Shown here piece by piece: positions 15,767 through 24,740 of a DNA stretch of 64,000 nt. This DNA is from Nocardia higoensis (GTDB lineage Bacteria > Actinomycetota > Actinomycetes > Mycobacteriales > Mycobacteriaceae). Each line of letters begins with the position of its first letter. The first letter of the stretch is position 1. The notes below the pieces were generated by a model. The model had not been told where the DNA came from, searched no databases, and saw only the letters and a list, made by a program, of their open reading frames with translations. The translations under genes were made by a program, and so were the position numbers. The stretch spans positions 1,364,001 through 1,428,000 of the forward strand of contig NZ_JADLQN010000001.1 of assembly GCF_015477835.1 (NCBI RefSeq). The letters run 5' to 3'.

Positions 15767-17003
15767 GGCGTTCCACGTCGATCGGGAAGCTCGCGGCCAC
15801 CGCGAAGCCGCCCTCGGGGCGTGGCCCCGCCTCGAATCCACCGCCGAAGAGCGACACGCGCTCGCGCATGCCTGGCAGGCCGAGCCCCGAACCGCTGGAA
15901 TCGATGACTGCGGGCGCTTCGGATGGGGAGCCGTCATCGGTGATCGAGACGGTCAATTCCTTCGGCGCATGCCGGATCTCGACCACAGCATGGCCGGTGT
16001 TCGCGTGTTTGACGACATTCGTCAGCGCCTCTTGCACGATGCGATACACCGTGGTCTGCAGCACTGGTGGATAGTCCATCGCCACACCCGCCACCCGATA
16101 TTCGACCATCAGCCCATCATGGCGCAGGCCGTCGACGAGATCGGCCACCTCGGCCAGGCATGGCTCGGCAGGTTCGGCGCGCAGGCCTGGCTCGCGGATC
16201 TGCAACAGGACGGCCCGCAGTTCGGTGAGTCCGGAGCGGCTGGCCGTCTCGATGGTGCTCAGCGCCCGACGCGCCTCATCCGGATTCTCGTCGAGCAGCA
16301 AGCGAGCCACCCCGGATCGCACCGCGATCATGCTCAATGTGTGCGAGAGAAGGTCGTGCACATCGCGTGACACCCGCAGTCGTTCCTCGGCCCTGATCCG
16401 GCGTTCCGCCTCGCCTGCTCGCTCGCGCTCCTGCTCGGCCAGACTGCGCCGGTACTCCCGCCGGGTCCGGAACGTGTCACCGAGCAGCCAGGCCGGTGCG
16501 GCGATCAAGAGTTGCACCATGTTCTGGTCCTGATCCGAAGAGATGTGGACCGCCACCAGGGCGGCTGCCGACATGGCGAGCACGGCCAGGCCAGTAGCCG
16601 TCAGCGATTCTCGTCGTGGTCGCCGGTCCGCCAGCGTGAGTACGGCGATGCCGACGACCGGGCCTGCATTGCTCACCCACGGCGTGAACCGCACCCCGGC
16701 CAGTGCGGCCGCGCACAGCACAGCCGACACCGCGATCAGCACGGCCAGGGGCCGTCGCCGTCGCACGATCAACGGGGCAACCGCCGCGACGCCGAATCCG
16801 GCGATCTGCGCCGTCGATCCGATCCCCCTCGTCATGCCCACCAGTAGCGGCCCGGTGAATACCACGAAGCAGGCGACGACGATCGCGATGTCGATGGCGT
16901 CCGGTCCCGAAAAGTCCGACCGATGACGTACTGCGAGCCGCTGATGCCACGGTGCAGCCGACGACGGCGTGGCCGGTGCGGACGGTAAGGCGGTGATCGA
17001 CAT
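15759..17003 (-). CDS. sensor histidine kinase (NarL-partner, HisKA_3 type)
   Basis: A 414-residue product from ATG 17003. Four to five N-terminal transmembrane helices (AIDIAIVVACFVVFTGPLLV, IAGFGVAAVAPLIV, LAVLIAVSAVLCAAALAGV, GLAVLAMSAAALVAVHI) are followed by a short coiled coil. The HisKA_3 phospho-acceptor is in RVSRDVHDLLSHTLSMIAVR. The HATPase_c domain has N-box VYRIVQEALTNVVKHAN, G1 VSITDDGS and G2 GSGLGLPGMRERVSLFGG. There is no obvious extracellular sensor domain, so it may sense membrane state or antibiotics, as similar kinases next to ABC genes do. The upstream in-frame ATG (17039) has no better ribosome site. Confidence 0.9.
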   Translation of the reverse strand: MSITALPSAPATPSSAAPWHQRLAVRHRSDFSGPDAIDIAIVVACFVVFTGPLLVGMTRGIGSTAQIAGFGVAAVAPLIVRRRRPLAVLIAVSAVLCAAALAGVRFTPWVSNAGPVVGIAVLTLADRRPRRESLTATGLAVLAMSAAALVAVHISSDQDQNMVQLLIAAPAWLLGDTFRTRREYRRSLAEQERERAGEAERRIRAEERLRVSRDVHDLLSHTLSMIAVRSGVARLLLDENPDEARRALSTIETASRSGLTELRAVLLQIREPGLRAEPAEPCLAEVADLVDGLRHDGLMVEYRVAGVAMDYPPVLQTTVYRIVQEALTNVVKHANTGHAVVEIRHAPKELTVSITDDGSPSEAPAVIDSSGSGLGLPGMRERVSLFGGGFEAGPRPEGGFAVAASFPIDVERHV

Positions 17004-17168
17004 GCGGCGACGGTAACCGCCGGGCTTCCGACGACGCATCGGCCTCGCGGACCACCTTTCGCATCATCCACAGGTCGGATGCCGCTCGCGGTGCCCGACC
17101 GGGGTGAGCGGGCAATTCCCGGCCACGGGCTGACGACACGTCGAGGGACTGGACGCCAGGCTGGTCGC

Positions 17169-17771
17169 ATGAATATATCTGGTGGCTTTCCCTTTTCGTC
17201 CGGTCCTGACGGTGTCGTCAGGACCGGCATCCGAACGCGCCTGTCGATTCCCCTCGCCACGGTCGCCGCCGGGTCGTTCGGGGCGGGCATCGTCTCCGGT
17301 GGTATCTCCTTCCTCGATCGATCCCCGCATCGCGCGCAACATGGTGCGGGCACCGCCGCCTGGCCGCCACATCTGGCGCTGCTCGCGCTCGCGGTGACCG
17401 TCACCGCGCTGGTGATGCGCCGCAATGCCGCCCCGGCCGGCCTGCTACTTGCACCGATCGGTTCCCGGGCCGCGCACCGACTGGGACGCACCCTGTCGTC
17501 GGCCGGGCGCCACCCGACCGCGGCACTGCGACTCCTGATCGGCATCCTGCCGATGGCCATCCTGCTCTACGTCCCCTGGCGATTCGGCGTTCAAATCCTC
17601 GGCGGCCTCGATCCGAATTTCACCGCCAATGCCTGGGGCGGTCCGAGCTACCTCGGCGCGATGGCCTGCCACTATCTCGACGGCGCTCTGTTGCTCGCCG
17701 TGTCGGCAGGCCTGCTGAACCTACTCCTGCTCCCGGCTGAGGAACGCGAGCAGAGGCACTCGCACACGTGA
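17169..17771 (+). CDS. multi-pass membrane protein of unknown function
   Basis: A 200-residue protein from ATG 17169, divergent from the kinase operon. Four hydrophobic segments: PLATVAAGSFGAGIVSGGIS, LALLALAVTVTALVM, LRLLIGILPMAILLYV and YLDGALLLAVSAGLLNLLLL. A conserved-looking loop, NAWGGPSYLGAMACHYLDGA, precedes the last helix. I do not recognise the family. The divergent arrangement suggests it may be a target or partner of the two-component system and could be the membrane component the ABC ATPase lacks, which is speculation. Confidence 0.65.
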   Translation: MNISGGFPFSSGPDGVVRTGIRTRLSIPLATVAAGSFGAGIVSGGISFLDRSPHRAQHGAGTAAWPPHLALLALAVTVTALVMRRNAAPAGLLLAPIGSRAAHRLGRTLSSAGRHPTAALRLLIGILPMAILLYVPWRFGVQILGGLDPNFTANAWGGPSYLGAMACHYLDGALLLAVSAGLLNLLLLPAEEREQRHSHT

Positions 17772-17844
17772 CGGCCGTCGCCACCGCACACGGAACGGAC
17801 GGCTTCCCAGCCACCGCCCCCCGAGGTGACCGCCCGATTCGACG

Positions 17845-18441
17845 TCAGGATCGTTCGGCGAGTAGACCACCGCACAGCAGAGTGAGCTGAGCCGAGGCCG
17901 CCGCCAGATCACGCCCTTCGGTCGCGGCGACGCGCATCCCGGCCTCGTTGACAGCCCCCAGCAACAGTTGCGCGGCCAGGCTCGGCTCGACTCCGGCAAC
18001 GAGCTGCCCCTGCTCGACGAGCGACTCGAGCAGTCCCGAGATGAGCACCAACGACCGTCCGCCGTCGAGCGCCCGCCAGCGCGACCAGCCCAGTGCGGCA
18101 GGGGCTTCGACGAAGACGATCCGCTGGACCAGCGTGTCGTGGGCCAGTGCCCGCAGGACCACGGGTCCGAGCGCCAGCAGTCGCGCACGCGGGTCGGCCT
18201 GCTCGGCCAGCGCATCGGTGACCCGGGAGACCAGCACACCCTCGGACCGGGCGAACACCGCCTCCATCACCTCGGTCATGTTCGCGAAGTGGTGGTAGAG
18301 CGCCCCTCGGGTGACACCGGCCGCCTCGCTCAGCCCTGTCGTCGTGACGGCGGCGAATCCCTCACTCGCGAACAACCGCGTCGCGGTGTCGAGGAGCCGC
18401 TGTCGGGTAGCCAGCGCCTGGGACTGTCTCACTGTGGCCAT
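17845..18441 (-). CDS. TetR family regulator
   Basis: A 198-residue regulator with a classic N-terminus: ATRQRLLDTATRLFASEGFA, then VTTTGLSEAAGVTRGALYHH and FANMTEVMEAVF. The C-terminal half (LVQRIVFVEAPAALGWSRWR, LLGAVNEAGMRVAAT) matches the TetR_C group often found beside efflux or thioesterase genes. It is transcribed away from the PaaI thioesterase gene, with only 52 bases between starts. That gap holds a perfect 19-bp palindrome, so it almost certainly represses both genes. Confidence 0.88.
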   Translation of the reverse strand: MATVRQSQALATRQRLLDTATRLFASEGFAAVTTTGLSEAAGVTRGALYHHFANMTEVMEAVFARSEGVLVSRVTDALAEQADPRARLLALGPVVLRALAHDTLVQRIVFVEAPAALGWSRWRALDGGRSLVLISGLLESLVEQGQLVAGVEPSLAAQLLLGAVNEAGMRVAATEGRDLAAASAQLTLLCGGLLAERS

Positions 18442-18459
18442 ACCGGCATCCTAGCCATT

Positions 18460-18478
18460 GACATACAGACTGTATGTC
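18460..18478. promoter_or_regulatory. perfect 19-bp operator with embedded -35 element
   Basis: GACATACAG-A-CTGTATGTC is a perfect inverted repeat. The TTGACA at 18458-18463 overlaps its left end, and a further half-site CTGTATGT lies at 18488-18495. A -35 here and a -10 near 18481 would place the transcript start next to GTG 18494. The operator would thus block the divergent thioesterase promoter and that of the TetR gene. Confidence 0.75.
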
Positions 18479-18493
18479 ACATTCAATCTGTAT

Positions 18494-18931
18494 GTGAACG
18501 TCGAACAGATCGAACAGCAGCAGCCCACCAACGGCACCGAGCTGATGCGGCTCTTCGTGCCCCAATCTCCCTTCGTCGCCCTCCTCGGAATCCGGATCGA
18601 GAAACTGACCGACGACGAAGCGGTCCTTCGCCTCCCGTGGCGACCCGAACTCGCGACCGTCGGCGACATGGTCCACGGCGGCGCCATCTCGGCCCTGGCC
18701 GATATCACCGTGATGGCCGCGGCCTGGTGCGGCCGGGAGCTGCCGGGCACACTGCGTGGCGTCACGACCTCGCTGTCACTGCAATTCCTCGAGCCCGCCC
18801 ACGCCACCGACCTCATCGGCCGCGGCCGCCCGCTTCGACGCGGCTCGACCCTGACCGCCCTCGAAGCCGATATCGAGACTCCCTCCGGAATCCGGATCGC
18901 CAAAGCCATGGCCTCCTACAAGGTGGGCTGA
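18494..18931 (+). CDS. PaaI-type hot-dog thioesterase
   Basis: A 145-residue single hot-dog protein. The core is LRLPWRPELATVGDMVHGGA and then ISALADITVMAAAWCGRELP. The HGGAISALAD stretch is the PaaI/COG2050 active-site region with an Asp at the helix end. The C-terminus reads GSTLTALEADIETPSGIRIA. It probably hydrolyses aryl- or acyl-CoA thioesters. The start is uncertain: GTG 18494 has no ribosome site but coincides with the expected transcript start, suggesting a leaderless mRNA. ATG 18545 would be shorter. The TetR at 17,845 is its likely repressor. Confidence 0.75.
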   Translation: MNVEQIEQQQPTNGTELMRLFVPQSPFVALLGIRIEKLTDDEAVLRLPWRPELATVGDMVHGGAISALADITVMAAAWCGRELPGTLRGVTTSLSLQFLEPAHATDLIGRGRPLRRGSTLTALEADIETPSGIRIAKAMASYKVG

Positions 18932-18936
18932 GTCCG

Positions 18937-19176
18937 ATGCTTCGAATGAAGACCGCGTGCGAGCTCTGCGCGACCTCGTTGCCTCCCGACGCTGCCGCGT
19001 TCATCTGCTCCTACGAGTGCACCTACTGTCCGCAATGCCATGCCGATCTGAGGCGATGCCCGAATTGTGCGGGCGAACTCACCCCGCGACCGCGCCGCAC
19101 CACCGGCCTGACCGAGATCGCCTCCCGAACGCCATCCCGCCTGGGCCGCCTCGCCCGCCGCCTCACCCAGCGGTAG
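18937..19176 (+). CDS. DUF1272 zinc-ribbon-like protein
   Basis: A 79-residue protein starting 5 bases after the thioesterase stop, so probably co-transcribed. It contains CELCATSLPPDAAAFICSYE, then CTYCPQCHADLRRCPNCAGE: paired CxxC motifs matching DUF1272, a short putative metal-binding family. The C-terminal 30 residues are basic (Arg-rich) and may bind nucleic acid. Function unknown. Confidence 0.8.
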   Translation: MLRMKTACELCATSLPPDAAAFICSYECTYCPQCHADLRRCPNCAGELTPRPRRTTGLTEIASRTPSRLGRLARRLTQR

Positions 19177-19403
19177 CCCATCGATGCACACACAGCCTGG
19201 TCGGCGCAGACCCGCGACCATCCGACGCGTGTCATAGGGGGTCGCCGTCGGCGCCGAGGCAGAGATATCGATATCCGCCCGAGCCACCACACAGTGCATC
19301 TGAACGGCGGAGCCTGCGCACCACATCTCTCGGTCGCGGTCCCGGTGTCGTCGAGCGGCCGCTGCCGGGATCGCCGGCAACGGGGGTAGCCGTGACCTCC
19401 TCG

Positions 19404-21014
19404 CTAGGAAGTGGCGACCTCTGGTTCGGTTTGCTCTTCCGGTTCCGGTTCCGGTTCCGGGTGCGGTGTCTTGGCGCGGGGCAGCAGCGAGTACCCCGAG
19501 CAGACCACGCCGAAGAACAGATATCCCAACGCGACCTGCGGGGCTGCCGCCCAATCGACTTCGGCCGCGTGGATGAGCCCGATCCAGCTGAGCACCGCGC
19601 CCACGCCGGAGGCGATCGCCGCCGCGACGAACCGTTTGTCCAGGACGAAGGTGACGATCGCGCCGAGGACCAGGCCGGCGAGTACCGCGCCCGAACCCAG
19701 CGTCTTCAGTCCGTCGTAGACCACGCCCGCCTGCCCGAGCGCCTCCGCGCCGATCTTCTCGGCCGAGGTTCCCGCCGCACTCAGCGCATTGTCGATCTGC
19801 CCGACCGCCCATTCGGCGAGATTCGGCAGCAATGCCGCTACCACCGCGACCGCGTGCAGCCGCGGCACCGCCTGGAAGGCCTGGGCTCCGATCAGCAGGC
19901 CGATGTACAGCAGGATCGGCACGATCGCCGGAATCGGGAGGATAGTGGCGAGCAGGCCGAACAGGCCCAGCAGACACATCGATCCGATGATCGCACCGCT
20001 GGCGAGGGAGTAGCCGGTGCGGCCGCCGGCGTCCTTCCAGCCGGGATGGCCGATATAGACGGCGGGTGGGAAGGGCGAGCCGAATCCGGCGCCGATCACG
20101 GCGCCGAGTCCGTCGGCGAGCAGGACGCTGCGCAGATTGTAGTCGTCACCGGCCGCCGCCGCGCTCTCCACATTGCTCATGGCTTCGGTGAAGTTGTAGA
20201 CGCCCAGCGGGATCGCGGTCGCCAGCAACGGCGCCAGATCGCCCAGACCGTCGAGCAGCAGATCGAGGCGTAGATCCGGCAGGCCTACGGCGATATCGCG
20301 CGCGGCTTCGGTGACATCCGGGGCCGACATGTAGCCGCCGATCCAGCCGATGGCCGTGCCGACGAGTAGCGCGACGAGCCCGACCGGGATATTGCCCGGC
20401 AGCTTGGCGTCGGTGAAGAAACCGATCAGGATGATCGCCAGGACCGGAAGCCCGATCCAGGCCACCTCCCACATCTGGGCGGCGGGCCGCATCGCGATGA
20501 ACGTGATGGAGATGCCTGCCAGGGTGCCCAGCATCGCGGCGCGCGGGGTGATCCGGCGGATGAACGGGCCGACGAACGCGCCGATCATCACGATCACGCC
20601 GATCATGAACGCCCATGCCAGGCCCGCGGACCAGGCCTGGAGTGCGTCGCCGGTCTTCAGGTAGATCGGCAGCATCACCACGAACACGACGATGAACATG
20701 TGCGGCACGCTCGGCCCGTACGGCAGGGCCGTGACGGTGTCGCGGTTCGCACGCCGGGCCAGCCTGCGTGCCAGCAGCATGTAGTACAGATTGCCGAGCA
20801 CGAGGGCCAGGCCCAGCGCGGGCAGCACCGTGCCCAGGACATCGCCGCTGGGGATGTGCACCACGGCGATGGACAGTGTGGTGAGGGTCAGAACGTTGAC
20901 GAGGATGTTGAACGAGAGCCCGAAGAAGGCATTCGTGTCCCCTCTGGTCCACCAGGGCAGGGACAGTCGGGCGACGGGCTGGGATTCGTCGGAGAGTTCC
21001 GTATCGACGGACAT
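19404..21014 (-). CDS. NCS2-family (xanthine/uracil-type) permease
   Basis: A 536-residue membrane protein from ATG 21014, with AAGGAAAA upstream. It has about 12-14 transmembrane segments, for example NAFFGLSFNILVNVLTLTTL, VIVMIGAFVGPFIRRITPRA and ATAIPLGVYNFTEAMSNVES. The conserved TEAMSNVESA and GAGFGSPFPPAVYIGHPGWK segments resemble the NCS2/AzgA branch that transports nucleobases or related ureides. The C-terminal tail has a Pro-Glu repeat (PEPEPEPEEQTEPE). It lies downstream of the biuret-hydrolase-like and allophanate-hydrolase genes (23-base gap) and probably imports their substrate. Confidence 0.8.
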   Translation of the reverse strand: MSVDTELSDESQPVARLSLPWWTRGDTNAFFGLSFNILVNVLTLTTLSIAVVHIPSGDVLGTVLPALGLALVLGNLYYMLLARRLARRANRDTVTALPYGPSVPHMFIVVFVVMLPIYLKTGDALQAWSAGLAWAFMIGVIVMIGAFVGPFIRRITPRAAMLGTLAGISITFIAMRPAAQMWEVAWIGLPVLAIILIGFFTDAKLPGNIPVGLVALLVGTAIGWIGGYMSAPDVTEAARDIAVGLPDLRLDLLLDGLGDLAPLLATAIPLGVYNFTEAMSNVESAAAAGDDYNLRSVLLADGLGAVIGAGFGSPFPPAVYIGHPGWKDAGGRTGYSLASGAIIGSMCLLGLFGLLATILPIPAIVPILLYIGLLIGAQAFQAVPRLHAVAVVAALLPNLAEWAVGQIDNALSAAGTSAEKIGAEALGQAGVVYDGLKTLGSGAVLAGLVLGAIVTFVLDKRFVAAAIASGVGAVLSWIGLIHAAEVDWAAAPQVALGYLFFGVVCSGYSLLPRAKTPHPEPEPEPEEQTEPEVATS

Positions 21015-21037
21015 CGGCTTTTCCTTGTGCGCTGGTG

Positions 21038-21736
21038 TTATGCGGAGGTGTCGGCTGGGATGAAGGGAGCGAGTGCGCCGATGACGGCTGCCGAATCGGC
21101 GACCCATCCGAAGATGCCGCCCTGGGCGGCGATCATCTCCAGACCGACGCGCTGGAACTGCGGGAAATACGAACCGACGCAATCGGAGACGACCAGGCAT
21201 TCGTAGCCCCGGTCGTTGGCCTCGCGCACCGTCGTGTGCACACACACTTCGGTGGTGACGCCGGTGACGAGCAGCGACTCGACGGAGTTCCGCTTCAGTA
21301 CCTCGCCCAGTTCGGTCGCGTAGAACGCGCCCTTTCCCGGTTTGTCGATGACGACTTCACCTGGCAGTGGGGCTAGTTCGTCGACGATGTCGTGTCCGTA
21401 CTCGCCGCGCACGAGAATGCGCCCGAACCGGCCCGGATCGCCGATGCGCTGGGAGAGATTGCCGCGGTTCAGCTTCGCCGGCGGGCAGTCGGAGAGGTCG
21501 GGCAGATGACCTTCGCGTGTGTGGATCACGGGGATGCCCGCTGATCGCGCGGCGCACATCAGCCGCGACAGCGGGTCGATCACGGTGCGGAGCGCTGCGA
21601 CATCGTTGCCGAGGCTTTCGCCGAATCCACCGGGAAGCAGGAAGTCACGTTGCATGTCGATCACGAGCAGGGCGGTTGTGCTCGGATCGAGGGAAAAGGG
21701 GGTCGGTATCGCAGGAATGTGCTGAGGTCCGGTCAT
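21038..21736 (-). CDS. biuH: isochorismatase-family hydrolase, biuret-hydrolase-like
   Basis: A 232-residue cysteine hydrolase with the full catalytic triad: Asp in [19 protein letters not shown], Lys in [20 protein letters not shown], and Cys in [20 protein letters not shown]. Segments [38 protein letters not shown] and [17 protein letters not shown] match what I recall of biuret hydrolase (BiuH) more closely than nicotinamidases. The start overlaps the upstream allophanate hydrolase stop (ATGA), so the two are coupled. It would deaminate biuret, or a related ureide, to allophanate for that enzyme. Substrate assignment rests on context and remembered similarity. Confidence 0.7.
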   Translation of the reverse strand: MTGPQHIPAIPTPFSLDPSTTALLVIDMQRDFLLPGGFGESLGNDVAALRTVIDPLSRLMCAARSAGIPVIHTREGHLPDLSDCPPAKLNRGNLSQRIGDPGRFGRILVRGEYGHDIVDELAPLPGEVVIDKPGKGAFYATELGEVLKRNSVESLLVTGVTTEVCVHTTVREANDRGYECLVVSDCVGSYFPQFQRVGLEMIAAQGGIFGWVADSAAVIGALAPFIPADTSA

Positions 21737-23121
21737 CTTCGCTCTTTCTGTCTGATCAGGACATCCATGTGCTCCTCGACCGGGCGCGGCTCGTCGAGGA
21801 TTCGGGCGGCCGCGGCGAGCACGGTGTCGTCGGACAGGGCCGGTCCGAAGACCATCGCCGAGACCGGACGACCATCGGCAGCGGTGCCCATCGGCACCGC
21901 GACCGCGGTGAGGTCGAGCAGATTGCCGAAGTGGGTGTAATGGCCGAGCATTGTGTTGGTGCGGATAGGGTCGGCCTGCACCTGATCGACGGTGAAGGTG
22001 GTGCCGATAGTGGGCACGACGATGACGTCGACGTCGGCCCACATCCGGCCGACCACAGCGCGCAACTCCTGGAGTCGCTGTTGCGCGCGGAAGACGTCCA
22101 CGGCGTCGAACCGATAGCCGCCGGAGAGGATCTCGCGGATCACCGGAAGGATCGACGCGGGCTTATCGGCGATGAAGTCACCGAATTCCACCAGCCGTTC
22201 GGCGACCCACGGGCCCTGGTACAGCAACTCCCCCGCGTCCAGAAACGGACGGAGTGTGGTCGTCGTGCAATCGAATCCGAGACCGGCCAGGCGATCCCGG
22301 ATGCCGAGGTGGGCGATCCGGAAGATCTCGTCACCGAAGAATTCCAGTTCCGATTCCGGCGGCAGGCCCATTCGGATGCGTTCGCCGCGGTAGCGCGGTC
22401 CGCGTGCGCGGCTCCACGGATCGTCGGGATCCGGTACGGCGATGACGTCGAAGACCCGGTCCAGGTCTGCTATCCGTGTGGCCAGCAGAGTCAGGCAGTC
22501 CAGCGACTTGCAGGCGGGTACCAGCCCTACTGTGCTGATCAGTCCCCGCGAGGGCTTCCAGCCGACGATGCCGTTGAGCGCGGCGGGAACTCGGCCGGAG
22601 CCGGCCGTGTCGGTGGCGACACAGAAGGGCACCTGCCCGAGCGCGACGGCCAGCGCGGACCCCGAGCTCGATCCACCGGAGATCAGATCTCCGCCGAAGA
22701 CGCTGCGCGGAATCGGGTACGGCGTTCTGGTGCCGTTCAGCCCCGTCGCGAACTGGTCCAGGTTGCTCTTGCCGACGAACAGTGCGCCCGCGTCGAGCAG
22801 GCGCTGCACCGCGGGTGCTGTTTCGGTGGCGATGTAGGCGAAGTCCGGGCATGCGAGCGTCGTGGGCCAGCCCGCGACGTCGATACTGTCCTTCACACCG
22901 AACGGCACGCCGTAGAGCGGCAGCGTGCGCGCCCCCGGCCTGCGTTCGATCTCGGCCGCCGCGGCCAGCAGTCGCTCGCGCGGCACCGGCGTGATCCAGG
23001 TGCCGTCGTCACCGCGCGCCGCGATCGCGTCCGCGACCCGCATCGCGGTGTAGGTAGGTGTACCACTGCCGCTTTCGTGCGAAGCGAGGATCTCCGACAC
23101 GGTTGGCCCGGGATTCAGCAT
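21733..23121 (-). CDS. atzF: allophanate-hydrolase-like amidase (AtzF amidase domain)
   Basis: A 462-residue amidase-signature protein from ATG 23121. The Ser-cisSer-Lys triad is visible: Lys in [20 protein letters not shown], cis-Ser and Ser in [20 protein letters not shown] and [20 protein letters not shown]. Blocks [20 protein letters not shown] and [20 protein letters not shown] are typical of allophanate hydrolase rather than GatA. It lacks the ~130-residue C-terminal domain of long AtzF forms. It would convert allophanate to ammonia and CO2. It heads the operon with biuH and the NCS2 permease. A GntR operator-like palindrome covers the region just upstream of its start. Confidence 0.8.
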   Translation of the reverse strand: MLNPGPTVSEILASHESGSGTPTYTAMRVADAIAARGDDGTWITPVPRERLLAAAAEIERRPGARTLPLYGVPFGVKDSIDVAGWPTTLACPDFAYIATETAPAVQRLLDAGALFVGKSNLDQFATGLNGTRTPYPIPRSVFGGDLISGGSSSGSALAVALGQVPFCVATDTAGSGRVPAALNGIVGWKPSRGLISTVGLVPACKSLDCLTLLATRIADLDRVFDVIAVPDPDDPWSRARGPRYRGERIRMGLPPESELEFFGDEIFRIAHLGIRDRLAGLGFDCTTTTLRPFLDAGELLYQGPWVAERLVEFGDFIADKPASILPVIREILSGGYRFDAVDVFRAQQRLQELRAVVGRMWADVDVIVVPTIGTTFTVDQVQADPIRTNTMLGHYTHFGNLLDLTAVAVPMGTAADGRPVSAMVFGPALSDDTVLAAAARILDEPRPVEEHMDVLIRQKERR

Positions 23122-23138
23122 CTGTCGATTGTCGACAG
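23122..23138. promoter_or_regulatory. GntR-type operator before the atzF-biuH-permease operon
   Basis: CTGTCGA-TTG-TCGACAG is a perfect 7-bp inverted repeat ending one base before the atzF start codon. The TTGTCGACA core resembles sites of FadR-type GntR regulators, one of which is encoded immediately upstream at 23,242. It is probably autoregulated as well, because both genes run in the same direction. Confidence 0.65.
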
Positions 23139-23241
23139 AATGTGTGAAGCCGACGGTCTCCGCTTGTATCCGGTGTGTTAGCAGAAATCGAGAGGCGTAC
23201 CACCTCGCGGGAGGGCGCAGCAGCGCCACATCGGCGGGCTG

Positions 23242-23910
23242 TCAGCAGACGTCCAGATCCAGGTACGTCCGTTCGCCGTGTCGTTGCAGCGCGGCGCAGG
23301 CGATGTCGGGATCGTTCGACTCCAACGATTCGAGTAGTTCGAGGTGGCGGCGAATGCCGTTGCGGCGCGAAGCGATACGGGCTTCCTCGCGCAGGTTGCG
23401 CGCCATCGGCAGCTGTAGCTTCAACAGGATCGGCGCGTAGGCCAGGTTCAGTTGATGGTTGCCGGCGAGGGCGACGACCTCGAGATGGAAGCGACGGTGC
23501 GCGTTGTCGCGTTCGAGTGGGTCGTCCTGGGCATCGGCGGCGCGCATCTCGTCGAGCGCGTGCCGCACCGCACCGAGGGGATCGCCGCGGGACGGCAGCG
23601 GCAGCGCGCTCTCGATGGCGTGGCGTTCCAGGACCCTGCGCAGTTCGAACAGCTGCAGGATGTCGGTGGCCGACCACACCAGCACCCGGAATCCGCGGCG
23701 CGGCAGGTGTTCTACGAGGCCTTCCTGCGCGAGCAGCCGCAGTGCTTCACGCACCGGCGCCCGGCTGACCCCGAGCCGGGCGCACAGCGTCTCCTCGACG
23801 ATCCGCTCCCCCGGTTCGAGCGCTCCGCTCAGCACCTCCGACCGCACATGCCTGGTCACCATCTCCACCAGGCTCGGCGGCAGGACGGTCACGTTCGTCC
23901 GCGAGGTCAT
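23242..23910 (-). CDS. GntR/FadR (FCD) family regulator
   Basis: A 222-residue protein from ATG 23910. The winged helix is SEVLSGALEPGERIVEETLC, then ARLGVSRAPVREALRLLAQE and GLVEHLPRRGFRVL. The FCD ligand domain is helical, with the metal-binding motif residues in RFHLEVVALAGNHQL and a His near GIRRHLELLES. It sits 120 bases upstream of, and co-directional with, the allophanate/biuret operon, whose start carries a palindrome. It likely senses an intermediate of that pathway. Confidence 0.88.
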   Translation of the reverse strand: MTSRTNVTVLPPSLVEMVTRHVRSEVLSGALEPGERIVEETLCARLGVSRAPVREALRLLAQEGLVEHLPRRGFRVLVWSATDILQLFELRRVLERHAIESALPLPSRGDPLGAVRHALDEMRAADAQDDPLERDNAHRRFHLEVVALAGNHQLNLAYAPILLKLQLPMARNLREEARIASRRNGIRRHLELLESLESNDPDIACAALQRHGERTYLDLDVC

Positions 23911-24115
23911 GAGTCGAGTGTACGAACTTCGCCGGGCAGAGTTCCTCGCCTCCCGCTGCTCGATCGCTGTCTGCTTTCCCCGCGAACGATGCGACACCGA
24001 TCGCCTGACAGTGTTCGATATCGCTGCGGGCCGGTCGCCGGTGGATGTGAGCCGACCGTGCCGAACGATGTGCGCGGGTCGCGAAACCCGCAGCAGCAGA
24101 GCGTTTGCCGCATGT

Positions 24116-24706
24116 TCAGCCTGGTCGCCGCAGACCCGCGACCAGGAGCGCAACCAGCTGACGCGCGTCGTAGCGGGAGTCGCTGTCGGCGCCGATGCAC
24201 AGATTCCCGATTCCGCGCATGACCTGGTAGGCATCGAGCCCGGAGCGGACTTCACCAGCCTCGGCGGCGGCGTCGAGGAGTTGGGCGCACACGGGCAGGA
24301 GGCGGTCGAGGAAATAGATGTGCAGCGCTTCGAAGTCGGCGTTGGTGTTGTGGAGGGCGGCCGCGAGACCGTGCTTGGTGACCAGGAAGCCGACGAAGAG
24401 GTCGACCCACCGCTCGAAGGCGGCGTACGGGGTGGGACTGTCGGCAAGCAGGCGGGCGCCCGCCTCGGCGCAGGCGTCGACCTGGTGGCGGTAGACGGCG
24501 ATGACGAGGTCGGCCCGGGTGGGGAAATGGCGGTAGATCGTGCCGATTCCGACGCCCGCCCTGGCCGCGATGTCGCGGACGGGCGCCTCCACGCCCGAGG
24601 TCACGAAGACCGCGGCGGCCGCGTCCAGCAGAGCCTGCTTATTGCGTTGTGCGTCTTTGCGTTTGGGCGCAGCCGTGCTACCCGAGCCCCCGTCGCTGTC
24701 GTTCAT
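24116..24706 (-). CDS. TetR family regulator
   Basis: A 196-residue protein from ATG 24706 (the upstream frame adds an implausible 38 residues). HTH: AQRNKQALLDAAAAVFVTSG, then VRDIAARAGVGIGTIYRHFP and TRADLVIAVY. The C-terminus (QLLDAAAEAGEVRSGLDAYQ, DSRYDARQLVALLVAGLRR) is the TetR_C_36/SbtR type. It is divergent from the aldo/keto reductase, with two copies of GGAACnnnGTTCC in the 137-base gap. Confidence 0.88.
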   Translation of the reverse strand: MNDSDGGSGSTAAPKRKDAQRNKQALLDAAAAVFVTSGVEAPVRDIAARAGVGIGTIYRHFPTRADLVIAVYRHQVDACAEAGARLLADSPTPYAAFERWVDLFVGFLVTKHGLAAALHNTNADFEALHIYFLDRLLPVCAQLLDAAAEAGEVRSGLDAYQVMRGIGNLCIGADSDSRYDARQLVALLVAGLRRPG

Positions 24707-24740
24707 CGCGCCACTCCTTTCGCTGCCACGGTTGCCAAAC

